A program made the position numbers and the translations under genes. A DNA stretch of 64,000 bases from Pirellula sp. Its GTDB lineage: Bacteria; Planctomycetota; Planctomycetia; Pirellulales; Pirellulaceae. Location: NCBI GenBank assembly GCA_021300015.1, contig JAJTFB010000011.1, positions 18,774 through 82,773 on the forward strand, given 5' to 3'. The first letter of the stretch is position 1, and each line of letters opens with the position of its first letter. Positions 35,831 through 45,105 of the stretch are shown here, piece after piece. The notes beneath the pieces were generated by a model. It was not told the origin of the DNA. It did no database searches and worked only from the letters and a program-made list of their open reading frames with translations.

Positions 35831-36457
35831 TTGAAAATCCTGGTAACCGCCTTTGAACCCTACGACCAGTGGAGCGAAAATTCCAGTTGGGAAGCCCTCT
35901 CGGAAATGCTCAAACTCTACGGCTTGCCCGAAGGACTCACCACTCGCCGCTATCCGGTCGATCTGCAACGCCTCGAAGCCCGTTTGTATAAAGACCTCGA
36001 AGCGGGCTACGATGCAGTCTTGCACCTGGGGCAATCCCCAGGGGCATCTTCGATCCATCTTGAAACGATCGCCGTGAACATCGCCGGAGTGACCTACAAC
36101 TCGGGTCGGCTCTGGGGACCCTTGATCCCAGGGGCTCCTACAGCCTACCAAAGCAGCCTACCCTTAAACCAAATACGCGACGAACTCCTGAGCGAAAAAA
36201 TCCCGGCCTCGATCACCTACCACGCCGGAACTTACTTGTGCAACGCGATTTTCTACCTGAGCCATCACTGGCACGCCCAGCAAGGACGCGCCTGCAAAAT
36301 CGGTTTCGCCCATTTCCCCCTGATCACCGAACAAGTCGTCGAAAAGGGCCGCGAGATGCCCTCGCTAACCAAGCTGGAATTGGCCAAGGCAATCGCTAGG
36401 ATGATCGGCACGGTTCGCAACCAAAGCCTCGATCCTAAAGACTCGCTGATCGCTTAA
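35831..36457 (+). CDS. pcp: Pyroglutamyl-peptidase I
   Basis: Cysteine peptidase of family C15 that removes N-terminal pyroglutamate. The catalytic triad fits: Glu78 in SIHLETIAVN, Cys137 in AGTYLCNAIFY, His161 in GFAHFPLI. Length (208 aa) is standard. Further family segment: LVTAFEPYDQWSENSSW at the start. The start is TTG at 35831, 30 bp after the sialidase-like gene, so it may be in the same transcript. Cytoplasmic. Confidence 0.9.
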   Translation: MKILVTAFEPYDQWSENSSWEALSEMLKLYGLPEGLTTRRYPVDLQRLEARLYKDLEAGYDAVLHLGQSPGASSIHLETIAVNIAGVTYNSGRLWGPLIPGAPTAYQSSLPLNQIRDELLSEKIPASITYHAGTYLCNAIFYLSHHWHAQQGRACKIGFAHFPLITEQVVEKGREMPSLTKLELAKAIARMIGTVRNQSLDPKDSLIA

Positions 36458-36524
36458 TCCCACAATCCCACAATCGGCACGATACATGCTAATGCGGGCC
36501 ATGCCACGCTGTTGACTGCTGTAG

Positions 36525-36556
36525 GAACTAGCCCAATTCTGAACTAGCCCATTTCG
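36525..36556. repeat. 16-bp x2 tandem duplication upstream of larB
   Basis: GAACTAGCCCAATTCT (36525-36540) is followed at once by GAACTAGCCCATTTCG (36541-36556), ending 19 bp before the larB ATG. It sits in the 118-bp pcp-larB gap. Confidence 0.7.
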
Positions 36557-36575
36557 CCCCCCCAAAAAAACCACG

Positions 36576-37421
36576 ATGGAAAAACCTACCACCGAAGATC
36601 TCACCGCAAGCAATCTCACTGCAAGCGATCACAGTGGCGATCCCGCGATCGAAGAGCTCTTTCGTCGATTCCAATCCGGCCAATTTTCGGCTCTGGAATT
36701 CGGACAAAAGGTACTCGCTGTGTCGATCCCTTCAGAGGGAAATCTAACCCCGGACCTCGATCGCTTGAAACGAACCGGATACCCCGAAGTCGTTTTTGGG
36801 CAAGGCAAATCGACCGAAGCGATCCGACGAGTCACCGAGCGGCTCCTTGAAACCACCGACGAAATCCTCATTACACGCATCGTGCCCGAACAAGTCCGGG
36901 TGCTCGCCGATGTGTTCCCATCGACCCGCTGGAACCATCTTGCCAAAACGCTCCGAGTCTCCTGCTCGCAGGTCCCTCTAGACCCCGACTCCGTACAAAG
37001 CGCTCGGCGCGTTGGAGTCGTCACGGCAGGAACGACCGACGAATCCGTCGCCCTCGAGGCCCGAGAAACACTGGCTTGGATGGGTGTGGCCTCAGAGTTG
37101 ATCCAAGACGTCGGGGTCGCAGGACCGTATCGACTCCTTTCCCGAGTCCCAGATCTGCGCCGCTGCGCGGCTTTGATCTGCGTGGCCGGGATGGAGGCAG
37201 CACTACCTAGCGCCTTGGCCGGACACGTCGGATGCCCCGTCATCGCGGTCCCTACGAGCGTCGGATACGGAGCAAATCTTGGCGGCCTGGCCGCTTTGCT
37301 AAGCATGCTCAATAGCTGTGCTGCAAACGTCACCGTCGTCAACATCGACGCAGGCTTCAAAGGAGGCTATGTCGCAGGTCTGATCGCCAACATCGATCGC
37401 GATCCAAATTCTCAGCGATAA
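36576..37421 (+). CDS. larB: LarB, nickel-pincer cofactor biosynthesis
   Basis: LarB carboxylates and hydrolyses nicotinic acid adenine dinucleotide, the first step of the nickel-pincer nucleotide cofactor of lactate racemase. Family segments: RTGYPEVVFGQGKST, VVTAGTTDESVALEA, VGVAGPYRLLSR, VAGMEAALPSALAGH and VIAVPTSVGYGANLGGL. The last two resemble PurE-type carboxylase motifs. The N-terminus has an in-frame 15-bp duplication (CTCACCGCAAGCAAT at 36600-36614, CTCACTGCAAGCGAT at 36615-36629) encoding LTASN LTASD. Other lar genes (larC, larE) are not in the window. Length 281 aa. Confidence 0.9.
   Translation: MEKPTTEDLTASNLTASDHSGDPAIEELFRRFQSGQFSALEFGQKVLAVSIPSEGNLTPDLDRLKRTGYPEVVFGQGKSTEAIRRVTERLLETTDEILITRIVPEQVRVLADVFPSTRWNHLAKTLRVSCSQVPLDPDSVQSARRVGVVTAGTTDESVALEARETLAWMGVASELIQDVGVAGPYRLLSRVPDLRRCAALICVAGMEAALPSALAGHVGCPVIAVPTSVGYGANLGGLAALLSMLNSCAANVTVVNIDAGFKGGYVAGLIANIDRDPNSQR
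36600..36629 (+). repeat. 15-bp x2 in-frame duplication in larB N-terminus
   Basis: The two units differ in three bases and encode LTASN and LTASD near residues 9-18, in a segment that looks disordered. It is independent of, but similar in kind to, the 16-bp duplication a few bases upstream. Confidence 0.7.
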
Positions 37422-37448
37422 ACTCCGGCCTGTAGCCGACTGGCCGGT

Positions 37449-37613
37449 CTATCCCTTCGAATCGACCGCAACGGGCTTTTGGGTCATCGGAACTCCCGCG
37501 ATCCGCGGAGCGCTGCTCATGACAACCAAACCCATGGCCGTCAGGACCATGAGCATCACAACATACTCGACCGGTCCGGGTCCTGCGTCGCTTTTGAATA
37601 TTCGATCAAGCAT
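37449..37613 (-). CDS. Flp/Fap-pilin-like small protein
   Basis: 54-residue protein from the ATG at 37613: MLDRIFKSDAG, then GPGPVEYVVMLMVLTAMGLVVMS. A charged N-terminal stretch, a short Gly-rich break, the Glu-Tyr pair (EY) and one hydrophobic helix are the layout of type IVb Flp pilin precursors, where the helix forms the pilus core after prepilin peptidase cleavage at the Gly. The C-terminal part (APRIAGVPMTQKPVAV) is short. No tad/cpa pilus genes are nearby. An open frame continues to 37736 without supporting features. Confidence 0.5.
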   Translation of the reverse strand: MLDRIFKSDAGPGPVEYVVMLMVLTAMGLVVMSSAPRIAGVPMTQKPVAVDSKG

Positions 37614-37902
37614 TTGCTTTATCCCAACGTTGGATGGTTGAAAACTGCCCTCCAGGGCGACTGGCTCTGTGACGGCGTAAAAACCTTCAGTGCCGCTTGC
37701 CAAACCTCCATGCTTTAGTCCTATCGACACCCCCAAGTGCCAATTCCGCGTTTATTTTTCCACTTCCACCCAAACGCTCCGGCCTGCATAATCCGACTTG
37801 TTGACGGACCAAATCGAATGGTGAACAATGCTCGAAGGATGCGGGCAGTAAAAACACCAAACCAACACCACGGATCACCTTTTCTAATCGCGAAAGCCGC
37901 CT

Positions 37903-39180
37903 ATGTCGGACCTACGAACACAAGACCCAAGCGTTTGGCAAGTCATCGAAGACGAGGCCAGACGCCAAAAACAAGGGCTCGAGATGATCGCTAGCGAGAA
38001 CTACACCAGTTTTCCAGTGATGCAAGCCGTCGGGAGTGTTCTGACCAACAAATATGCGGAAGGCTATCCGGGGAAACGATACTACGGCGGATGTGAACAC
38101 GTCGATGTCGTCGAGACGATCGCCATCGACAGGGCCAAAGAGCTTTTCGGGGCCGAACACGCCAACGTACAACCGCACTCGGGCTCTCAGGCCAACATGG
38201 CCGTCTACCTCTCCCAACTCCAACCCGGCGACGTCGTCCTCGGACTGGATCTTGCCCAAGGGGGTCACTTGACGCACGGGATGTCGCTGAACATCAGTGG
38301 CAAGCTCTACAAGTTCTACTCCTACGGGGTCGATCCGAAAAACCATCGCATCGACTTCGATCAAGTCGCAGCGTTGGCCAAGGAACACAAGCCCAAGATG
38401 ATCATCGCCGGGGCGAGCGCCTATCCCCGCGAAATCCACCACCAAAAGTTTGCCGAAATCGCCAAAGAGTTCGGCGCGAAACTCATGGTCGACATGGCGC
38501 ACTACGCAGGTCTGGTGGCAGCAGGTATCCACAATTCGCCAGTCCCTCATGCCGATTTTGTGACCACCACGACCCACAAGACCCTTCGTGGACCACGCAG
38601 CGGATTGATCCTATGCAAAGCCGAATATGCAAAAGCCATCAACAGCGCTGTGTTTCCTGGAACTCAGGGTGGGCCATTGATGCACGTCGTAGCCGGCAAA
38701 GCCGTCTGCTTCGGAGAGGCGCTAGATCCCTCCTTTAAGCAGTACGGTCGCCAAGTCGTCGCCAACAGTCAAGCTTTGGCCGAGGTCCTCCTCTCGCACG
38801 GCCTGCGACTCATCAGCGGAGGGACCGACAACCACTTGGTTCTCGTCGACGTCACCGTCTTTGGTATCGGCGGCAAAATCGCCGAAAAAACCCTCGAGCA
38901 TTGCGGTATCACTGTCAACATGAACATGATCCCCTTCGATACCCGCAAGCCGATGGATCCAAGCGGTGTTCGGATCGGCAGCCCAGCGCTGACGACCCGC
39001 GGAATGGGGGTCGACGAATTCAAAAAAATCGGCCATTGGATCGCCACCGCGCTCCACTCGCACGACAACCCCGATGCACTTGCAAGGATCCATGCCGAGG
39101 TCCAATCCATGGCCACCTCGTTTCCCGTTCCGGCCGAGCACTCCGCCAGCGGAGCCGAACCGACGGCCTGTGCATCCTAA
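37903..39180 (+). CDS. glyA: Serine hydroxymethyltransferase
   Basis: PLP enzyme that converts serine and tetrahydrofolate to glycine and methylene-tetrahydrofolate. The PLP-lysine site is [16 protein letters not shown]. Other family blocks: [66 protein letters not shown] and [19 protein letters not shown]. Length (425 aa) is normal. No folate or glycine riboswitch is seen in the 166 bp upstream. A response-regulator gene follows after 24 bp. Confidence 0.95.
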   Translation: MSDLRTQDPSVWQVIEDEARRQKQGLEMIASENYTSFPVMQAVGSVLTNKYAEGYPGKRYYGGCEHVDVVETIAIDRAKELFGAEHANVQPHSGSQANMAVYLSQLQPGDVVLGLDLAQGGHLTHGMSLNISGKLYKFYSYGVDPKNHRIDFDQVAALAKEHKPKMIIAGASAYPREIHHQKFAEIAKEFGAKLMVDMAHYAGLVAAGIHNSPVPHADFVTTTTHKTLRGPRSGLILCKAEYAKAINSAVFPGTQGGPLMHVVAGKAVCFGEALDPSFKQYGRQVVANSQALAEVLLSHGLRLISGGTDNHLVLVDVTVFGIGGKIAEKTLEHCGITVNMNMIPFDTRKPMDPSGVRIGSPALTTRGMGVDEFKKIGHWIATALHSHDNPDALARIHAEVQSMATSFPVPAEHSASGAEPTACAS

Positions 39181-39204
39181 GCCTCCTCTGAAAACCACAA
39201 GCCC

Positions 39205-39639
39205 ATGCCAACCCCCCGCATCCTCATCGCCGACGACAATTCCGCGAACCGCGAACTGCTCGAAGCTCTTTTGGCCAAAGTCGATTGCGATACGCAAATC
39301 GCCGTCGATGGCCAAGACACGCTCGATAAGGTCAAGAGTTTTCAACCCGACTTGATCTTGCTCGATGTCATGATGCCCAAAAAGAACGGTTTCGAAGTCT
39401 GCCGCGCACTCAAGAGCGATCCTGCCACGTCGCGAATTATGATCCTCATGGTCACCGCCCTGAGCGAACTTGGGGATGTCGAACGGGCGGTCGAAGCCGG
39501 CACCGACGACTTTCTTTCCAAACCGGTCAATTCTCTGGAATTCCAGAAACGAGTTCGCAACATGCTCAAACTCAAAGGGACCGAGGATGAACTCGAACGA
39601 CTGCGAGCCTACATCCGGGAGATGGAAGAGAAAACTTGA
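39205..39639 (+). CDS. Single-domain response regulator with helical tail
   Basis: CheY-type receiver: acidic pair in ILIADDNSANRE (D10, D11), phospho-acceptor Asp54 in LILLDVMMPKK, Thr in MVTALSE and the conserved Lys in FLSKPVNSLEF. After about residue 120 there is a helical, charged tail (DELERLRAYIREMEEKT) and no DNA-binding or output domain, so it may signal by protein contact. It ends one base before the methyltransferase gene's ATG (TGAAATG), so the two are probably coupled. No histidine kinase adjoins. Confidence 0.88.
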   Translation: MPTPRILIADDNSANRELLEALLAKVDCDTQIAVDGQDTLDKVKSFQPDLILLDVMMPKKNGFEVCRALKSDPATSRIMILMVTALSELGDVERAVEAGTDDFLSKPVNSLEFQKRVRNMLKLKGTEDELERLRAYIREMEEKT

Positions 39640-39640
39640 A

Positions 39641-40345
39641 ATGCAAAGTCAGTCCGACCCGAGATACGCGCTGAAGTTGCTCAAGCGCCTAGAACGCATG
39701 GTCGAACTCGAACACGTTCATACCGAGATCGCTGGAACCTCGTACCCCTGGGCTCGCGTCGTCAATCCAGACCAACTGCTCGAACAGACGCTCCGCAACG
39801 ACCAACCCGAATCCGCATCGATCGATCCGTTTTGGGCCGCTACCTGGAGAGCTGCCCAAGGACTCGATCGCTTCCTCGGAACGCTCCGATTGCCGACTGG
39901 GTCACGCATCTTGGAACTCGGCGGCGGCAGCGGTCGCGCTGGAATCTCAGCAGCCCTCCGAGGTGCGAGCGTCTGCATCACCGACGCTTCGAGGATGGCA
40001 CTGATCATGTGCCGCTTTAACGCTCGGTTCGTTTCGGATCGAGTGACGGTCCGCAAACTCGACTGGGCAAACCTCGCAGGCTTCGATGAACGTTTCCCCA
40101 TCGTTCTAGGCTCCGACATCGTTTACAACCCATCGCTCTATCCGATCCTGGAACCTTGCATGCGACAAGTCTTGGAACCCAACGGCGTGGTCTTGCTCAG
40201 CGAACCCCAAAGACATACCGGCGACCGCTTCGAAACCTGGATAAGGCAGGCTGGCTGGCAATGCGATTCGTGCTTGATCGACCTCAAGGATGGTCAGAGA
40301 GAAATTCGCATCTTTCAATGCACATTGAAGGCGTTCGCATCATGA
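39641..40345 (+). CDS. Class I SAM methyltransferase, METTL21/NNMT-like
   Basis: 234-aa protein with SAM motif I RILELGGGSGRAGISAAL (about residues 88-105), a post-I acidic VCITDASRM, and the METTL21-type signature GSDIVYNPSLYP. The motif pattern is that of lysine methyltransferases (METTL21/CaM-KMT group) and related enzymes acting on protein or small-molecule N atoms. The start at 39641 is one base after the response regulator and 171 bp after the longer frame start at 39470, which would lie inside that gene. Substrate unknown. Confidence 0.75.
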   Translation: MQSQSDPRYALKLLKRLERMVELEHVHTEIAGTSYPWARVVNPDQLLEQTLRNDQPESASIDPFWAATWRAAQGLDRFLGTLRLPTGSRILELGGGSGRAGISAALRGASVCITDASRMALIMCRFNARFVSDRVTVRKLDWANLAGFDERFPIVLGSDIVYNPSLYPILEPCMRQVLEPNGVVLLSEPQRHTGDRFETWIRQAGWQCDSCLIDLKDGQREIRIFQCTLKAFAS

Positions 40346-40460
40346 AATCCAATTCGAATAGACTTCGAATCCTCCTTGTTCGAAACCTTCGAGTTCGCCG
40401 CCGTCGAGTTCTACCGGACGGCCAGAGACGGCCCGAGCCAGTTCTCTGAAGGCCCTGAAA

Positions 40461-43313
40461 TTGCTCGAAGCTAGCCGATTCGATGATGCATGGGAAGAAT
40501 GCCAAAAGGTCTTGTTCAACGCGCCCAACGACGCCCGAGCCCTGTACGTCTCGGCCGAGGTCCTGATCCATCGCAAGAAGATCGACCAAGCCTTGGCAAT
40601 GGTCGATCGAATCGCCATCGGCGATCCGGAGTATGGGCTACTTGCGCATCGTTCGGCCATGAATTGGTGCTACGATCGATCGAGGGTGGTTGCAGCCGAG
40701 GACCGCGCCTTGAAACTCCTCGAGCGAAAACCCGATGACTACGAAACCAACAGGTTTCTAGCCGCCCTGCTGGATCTTCAGGGACGACGTTTCGAATCCT
40801 CGTTGATCATGCAAAAACTGGTTCGATTCAGCCCCCTAGACATGACCAACCTCGTGCTTGCGATCGACACGGTCAAACCCGTCGCTGGAGACGAAATGAG
40901 TCTCAAAAAGCTCGAGCAAAATCCCACGGAGATCCGACTCAAAAGCTCCTTGGCCTTCGGCGCGTTGTACGAAAAAAAACCCGAATTAGCGCAAACGCTC
41001 TTCGGCGAAATCTTGCAAGTCGATCGATCGGTCCCAGCACTTTGGATCGGACTTGGGCTCTCGCTGATCGACCAAGAAAAATGGAGTGAATTGAGCGATT
41101 GGTTCCAACAAGCTCCCAAAACAGGTATGGAACCGTTCCCGGACTACTGGCGTGCCATGGGGCTTTGGTTCCTCCACCAAAACAAGCATCAGGACGCTGC
41201 AAAGTGCTTTACCAAGAGCCTTGAACTCGATCCGATGAACCATCTTGCCGCCGGGCACCTAGCTCAGACACTTGCCATTCTCGGCGATACCTCCGGCGCG
41301 GCGATCGCCGAGCGCGCCTTCCAAGAAACCCAGCTTGCCAATCGGAATCTCAATTACTGCCGCGATGGCAATCGACGCTCCGAATGGATGCTTCAAATCG
41401 CCGATACCCTAGAGAGCCGTGGCAGGGTCCTCGAAGCGACCCTATGGCGGGAATTCAACGAACGATCCATCAATCCAAACTCGACCCAAATCAAAGAATT
41501 AGAGTCCCTCCGAAGCCGCCTGAGTCAATCCGGACCCGCATTGCTCCAAACCCGACTCGAGCGACCCTCGGAGTCTTACCCTGAAATCGATTGGAAATCA
41601 TTGAGCCTTTCGCTCAACTCTGCCAATAGCCCTACCAACAGCTCGTCCGAGTCGCTTGGAAAGTCCGGGAGGGTCCAAGCCAAGCTTGGATGGACCGATG
41701 TGGCAAAAGAGCTCCATGCGGACATCCTCTATCGAAACGGTGACGATCCAAAAACGCTCGGCATGCAGACCTACCAAAGCAACGGTGCCGGTGCCGGAGT
41801 CATCGATTACGATCGCGACGGATGGCCCGATTTGTTCGTCTTGCAAGGTGGCTCGGACCCGAGAGTCCCTGCATCGAATGATCCAAATGTCCTCTTGCGA
41901 AACTTCGCTGGATCCGATTTTCGAAATGTAACCAATGCCGCAAGGCTCGATCAACGCGGGTACGGCCAAGGCGTTGCCGTCGGCGATTGGGACCAAGATG
42001 GATTGGCAGACCTGTTTGTTTTGAACTTTGGACAAAATCAACTTCTGCGAAACCAAGGGGATGGGACCTTTGAAGCCATCGCGATCGAGTTGATGAAAAG
42101 GGATATCGCCAACCACCCGGTCTGGAGTGTCAGCGGCGCGATTGCCGATATCAACGGCGATGGATTGCCCGATCTGGTCGAGGTCAACTACGCCTCGGGC
42201 ATCGACGTCATTACCCACCTTTGCATCTCCAAAGAAAAAGTACCTCAGGTTTGCCGTCCGACGGAGTTTCCAGCCTCCGAGGACTTCATTTACTTGAGCG
42301 ATGGCCAAGGTGGCTTCAGTTTAGCCAATCAAGATTGGAACCTGCCGATGCAAGACGGACGAGGGCTCGGACTCATCGTCGGTAACCTGGATCGAAAGCA
42401 CGGCAACGATATCTACATCGCCAACGACATGTCCGCAAACAATCTGTACCTTAGCGCCCAGGACCCCAAACGCCCTGGTAGGTTTTTGGTGGCAGACGAA
42501 GCCGTACGCAGGGGATGTGCGGTCGATAACCAAGGCAAGCCGCAGGCGAGCATGGGAGTCGGGTGCGCAGACATCGATCGCAACGGTACGCTCGATCTAT
42601 TCATGACGAATTTCATCGATGAATACAACGCGCTCTACCTACAGAACGCGACGGGTTTTTTTTCCGATGCCTCGCGGCGTTACCGACTGATCGACCCCAA
42701 AAAGAAAACGCTTGGTTTTGGTGCTCAATGCCTGGACCTCGATTGCGATGGTTGGCAGGACCTCATGGTCGTCAACGGTCACGTCGATGATTATCGGGCC
42801 AAGGGCCAACCCTACACGATGCGTCCTGAGGTTTTCCTGCAGCGCGATGCGGTTTTCGCCCAACAGCCTAACGAATCTCTTGGGGAGTTTTTCACCAAGG
42901 AGTACCTATCGCGAAGCTTGGGGTTGTGGGACTTCAATTGCGATGGGCTTGTCGATTGCTACATAACGCACTTGGACCATCCGATGTCGATCCTGAAAAA
43001 CCAGACCATCACCGATGGAGCTTGGTTCTCGATCGAGCTGACCGGAACGCAATCGGAACGCGATGCGATAGGAGCGATGGTTACGGTCCGCGTCGGCCAG
43101 GAAACTTGGGTGCATCAGCGATTGGCAGGAAACGGATTCGAGTGCTCGAATGAGGACTTCATCCACCTGGGACTCGGAGTCGCCTCGAACATCGACTCCT
43201 TGGAGATCGCATGGCCAAGCGGTCTAATTTCCCGATGGGAGAATATCGCCGTCAACAGCCGATACCGAGCCGTCGAAGGCCAGACGGAACTTGCTGAGGT
43301 AAAACTCCGATAA
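40461..43313 (+). CDS. TPR-FG-GAP-ASPIC/UnbV protein (CRTAC1-like)
   Basis: Large repeat protein (950 aa). TPR-like helices (about 1-330: LKLLEASRFDDAWEECQKVL, LWIGLGLSL, DYWRAMGLWFLHQNKHQDAA), then FG-GAP/VCBS repeats (about 430-830: GVIDYDRDGWPDLFVLQGG, VGDWDQDGLADLFVLNFGQ, ADINGDGLPDLVEVN) with Ca-binding DxDxDG loops, then ASPIC/UnbV (ERDAIGAMVTVRVG ... EIAWPSGL). The frame starts with TTG at 40461; an open frame with no ATG, GTG or TTG reaches back to a stop at 40359, and an ATG at 40342 lies in another frame. A frameshift may thus have removed a signal peptide. Family members in planctomycetes are usually secreted. Confidence 0.85.
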   Translation: MLEASRFDDAWEECQKVLFNAPNDARALYVSAEVLIHRKKIDQALAMVDRIAIGDPEYGLLAHRSAMNWCYDRSRVVAAEDRALKLLERKPDDYETNRFLAALLDLQGRRFESSLIMQKLVRFSPLDMTNLVLAIDTVKPVAGDEMSLKKLEQNPTEIRLKSSLAFGALYEKKPELAQTLFGEILQVDRSVPALWIGLGLSLIDQEKWSELSDWFQQAPKTGMEPFPDYWRAMGLWFLHQNKHQDAAKCFTKSLELDPMNHLAAGHLAQTLAILGDTSGAAIAERAFQETQLANRNLNYCRDGNRRSEWMLQIADTLESRGRVLEATLWREFNERSINPNSTQIKELESLRSRLSQSGPALLQTRLERPSESYPEIDWKSLSLSLNSANSPTNSSSESLGKSGRVQAKLGWTDVAKELHADILYRNGDDPKTLGMQTYQSNGAGAGVIDYDRDGWPDLFVLQGGSDPRVPASNDPNVLLRNFAGSDFRNVTNAARLDQRGYGQGVAVGDWDQDGLADLFVLNFGQNQLLRNQGDGTFEAIAIELMKRDIANHPVWSVSGAIADINGDGLPDLVEVNYASGIDVITHLCISKEKVPQVCRPTEFPASEDFIYLSDGQGGFSLANQDWNLPMQDGRGLGLIVGNLDRKHGNDIYIANDMSANNLYLSAQDPKRPGRFLVADEAVRRGCAVDNQGKPQASMGVGCADIDRNGTLDLFMTNFIDEYNALYLQNATGFFSDASRRYRLIDPKKKTLGFGAQCLDLDCDGWQDLMVVNGHVDDYRAKGQPYTMRPEVFLQRDAVFAQQPNESLGEFFTKEYLSRSLGLWDFNCDGLVDCYITHLDHPMSILKNQTITDGAWFSIELTGTQSERDAIGAMVTVRVGQETWVHQRLAGNGFECSNEDFIHLGLGVASNIDSLEIAWPSGLISRWENIAVNSRYRAVEGQTELAEVKLR

Positions 43314-43356
43314 AATCCGAGTAGCACGGGACTCAAACATCCTTGGGCCAAATTGG

Positions 43357-43677
43357 CTAAGCGGGTACTTGCTCTGCAGGAGCTTTCTTGGGCTTAGAAG
43401 CTCGGATCGGGGCCGCTTCGAGGACCCGCATCTCCATCGGCATGAGGACCTCATGGGCGGGGACCAATTCGAGATGAGAGCATCGCTCAAGTTCGAATCG
43501 CCGGGGATTCTCCCTGCACAAACATAATGCCAAGAGGGACCGCGAGTCGGTCATCTTGATCGGACTGACGACCCGCTCGGTCAACTCGCCACTTTTGCTG
43601 CGGTATCGCAACCGAACCGCATAATCGTCTGGACAGACCATCGCTTGTTGCAAAATCGTATACTCGCTGCTTCCCAT
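43357..43677 (-). CDS. Short WYL-like domain protein
   Basis: 106 residues from the ATG at 43677 (AGGA six bases upstream). The core AVRLRYRSKSGELTERVVSP and LALCLCRENPRRFELERC fits a WYL domain, a ligand-sensing fold common in bacterial regulators, here without a DNA-binding domain. The C-terminus is a short Ala/Lys/Pro-rich tail. It could modulate another regulator or be a remnant of a longer gene. The frame extends to 43908 without recognisable content. It is divergent from the tagaturonate-epimerase-like gene. Confidence 0.6.
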   Translation of the reverse strand: MGSSEYTILQQAMVCPDDYAVRLRYRSKSGELTERVVSPIKMTDSRSLLALCLCRENPRRFELERCSHLELVPAHEVLMPMEMRVLEAAPIRASKPKKAPAEQVPA

Positions 43678-43854
43678 GATCATTCCTCGTTTTTCCAATG
43701 GTTGAACTTGCTCTACCCATGGAATATCGCCTGGGGGTGTGACACGTCTGGTCACGGGGCTTGGACGAAATCGTCCCAAACTGGAAAAAATGCAAAAAAA
43801 CGTTAGTATCTCGGGAACGAATTCCCTTTTCCCTGTCCCCCAAGAAGGCCTCTG

Positions 43855-45105
43855 ATGCTTCGACTCTCCCGGTTCTCGTTCGGTGTTGGCGATCGCTTTG
43901 CCCACCAAGCTTCCTCGCAGTTGCGGGCTTTTGAGAAGATTCTAGCCCAAGGAATCGAGGTGGTGCCGGTCTGGAATAAATCGAACCGCGAACACTCCTT
44001 CATCGGATCCGAACCTTCGAGCGTTCGAGCCGCAGCCGAGCATGCTGTTCGGGAATCGGGTTGGTCCCTTCCCTGGCACACCGATGCGGACCATATCCGC
44101 CTCGAAACCGTCGATCGCTTCCTGGGCAGTTCGGACTTCTTTACGATCGATGTGGCCGACTCGATCGGCAAACAAGCCCCGTCGGACGACGTCCATCGTT
44201 TTCTCAAGCACCATCCGGAACTCTTCGGTACGCTTCACATCAAGGGAATCGGAGAATCGATTTTTCTCTCCGGCGATGCGCTCGAAGAGATCGCTTCGAA
44301 GTACCTGATGGCGGTCCAAGAGGCCGGTCGAATCTTCCGCTACATCGAGCACAAACTCGGTTCAGGGAACTTCATCGCCGAGGTCTCGATGGATGAGACC
44401 GACCTTCCACAAACCCCTCAAGAGCTCTTGGTGATCCTGGTCGCCTTGGCCGACGAAAGGGTCGCCCTGCAGACGATCGCCCCGAAGTTTACCGGCCGCT
44501 TCAACAAAGGGGTCGACTATGTCGGAGACCTCGATCGGTTCGCCAAAGAGTTCCATGATGACCTATGCGTCCTTGCCCATGGAGTCGCACGCTACGGCCT
44601 ACCGAGCAACCTCAAACTCAGCGTCCATAGCGGGAGCGACAAATTTTCGATCTATCCGATTATCCGCCAAGCCTTGGCCAAAAGCGGAGCAGGCTTGCAT
44701 ATCAAAACGGCCGGAACGACTTGGCTCGAAGAACTCATCGGACTATCCGAATCGGGTGACGAGGGGGTCGCATTCGTTCGAGAGATCTACGCATTGGCCT
44801 TGGAACAAATCGGCGCACTGACGGAACCCTACGCCAGCGTGATCGATATCCGTATGTCGGAACTTCCCGATGCGACAGAAGTGGCATCTTGGGACGGCCC
44901 GCGCTGGGCAAACACCTTGCGACATATCCCCTCGCATCCGCAGTACAATTCCAACGTCCGGCAGTTGCTCCATGTCTCGTTCAAACTCGCTGCCAAAAAA
45001 GGAACACGCTACACCGATCTTCTTAAAAAACACTCGGATGTCATCGGTCAAAATGTCTTCGACAACCTCTACACTCGACACATGAAACCTCTATTTCTCG
45101 GATGA
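43855..45105 (+). CDS. Tagaturonate epimerase-like protein (UxaE family)
   Basis: 416-aa protein of the UxaE type. UxaE interconverts D-tagaturonate and D-fructuronate by C3 epimerisation in galacturonate catabolism. Conserved-looking segments: FGVGDRFAHQASSQLRAF, TDADHIRLETVDRFL, FFTIDVADSIG, EVSMDETDLPQTP, APKFTGRFNKGVDYVGDL, LSVHSGSDKFSIYPIIRQAL and IKTAGTTWLEEL. His and Asp/Glu residues in the HSGSDK block are likely catalytic or metal ligands. It overlaps the next gene by 4 bp (ATGA). A cluster with a dehydratase-like enzyme fits sugar-acid use; the UxaE label is a family-level guess. Confidence 0.6.
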   Translation: MLRLSRFSFGVGDRFAHQASSQLRAFEKILAQGIEVVPVWNKSNREHSFIGSEPSSVRAAAEHAVRESGWSLPWHTDADHIRLETVDRFLGSSDFFTIDVADSIGKQAPSDDVHRFLKHHPELFGTLHIKGIGESIFLSGDALEEIASKYLMAVQEAGRIFRYIEHKLGSGNFIAEVSMDETDLPQTPQELLVILVALADERVALQTIAPKFTGRFNKGVDYVGDLDRFAKEFHDDLCVLAHGVARYGLPSNLKLSVHSGSDKFSIYPIIRQALAKSGAGLHIKTAGTTWLEELIGLSESGDEGVAFVREIYALALEQIGALTEPYASVIDIRMSELPDATEVASWDGPRWANTLRHIPSHPQYNSNVRQLLHVSFKLAAKKGTRYTDLLKKHSDVIGQNVFDNLYTRHMKPLFLG

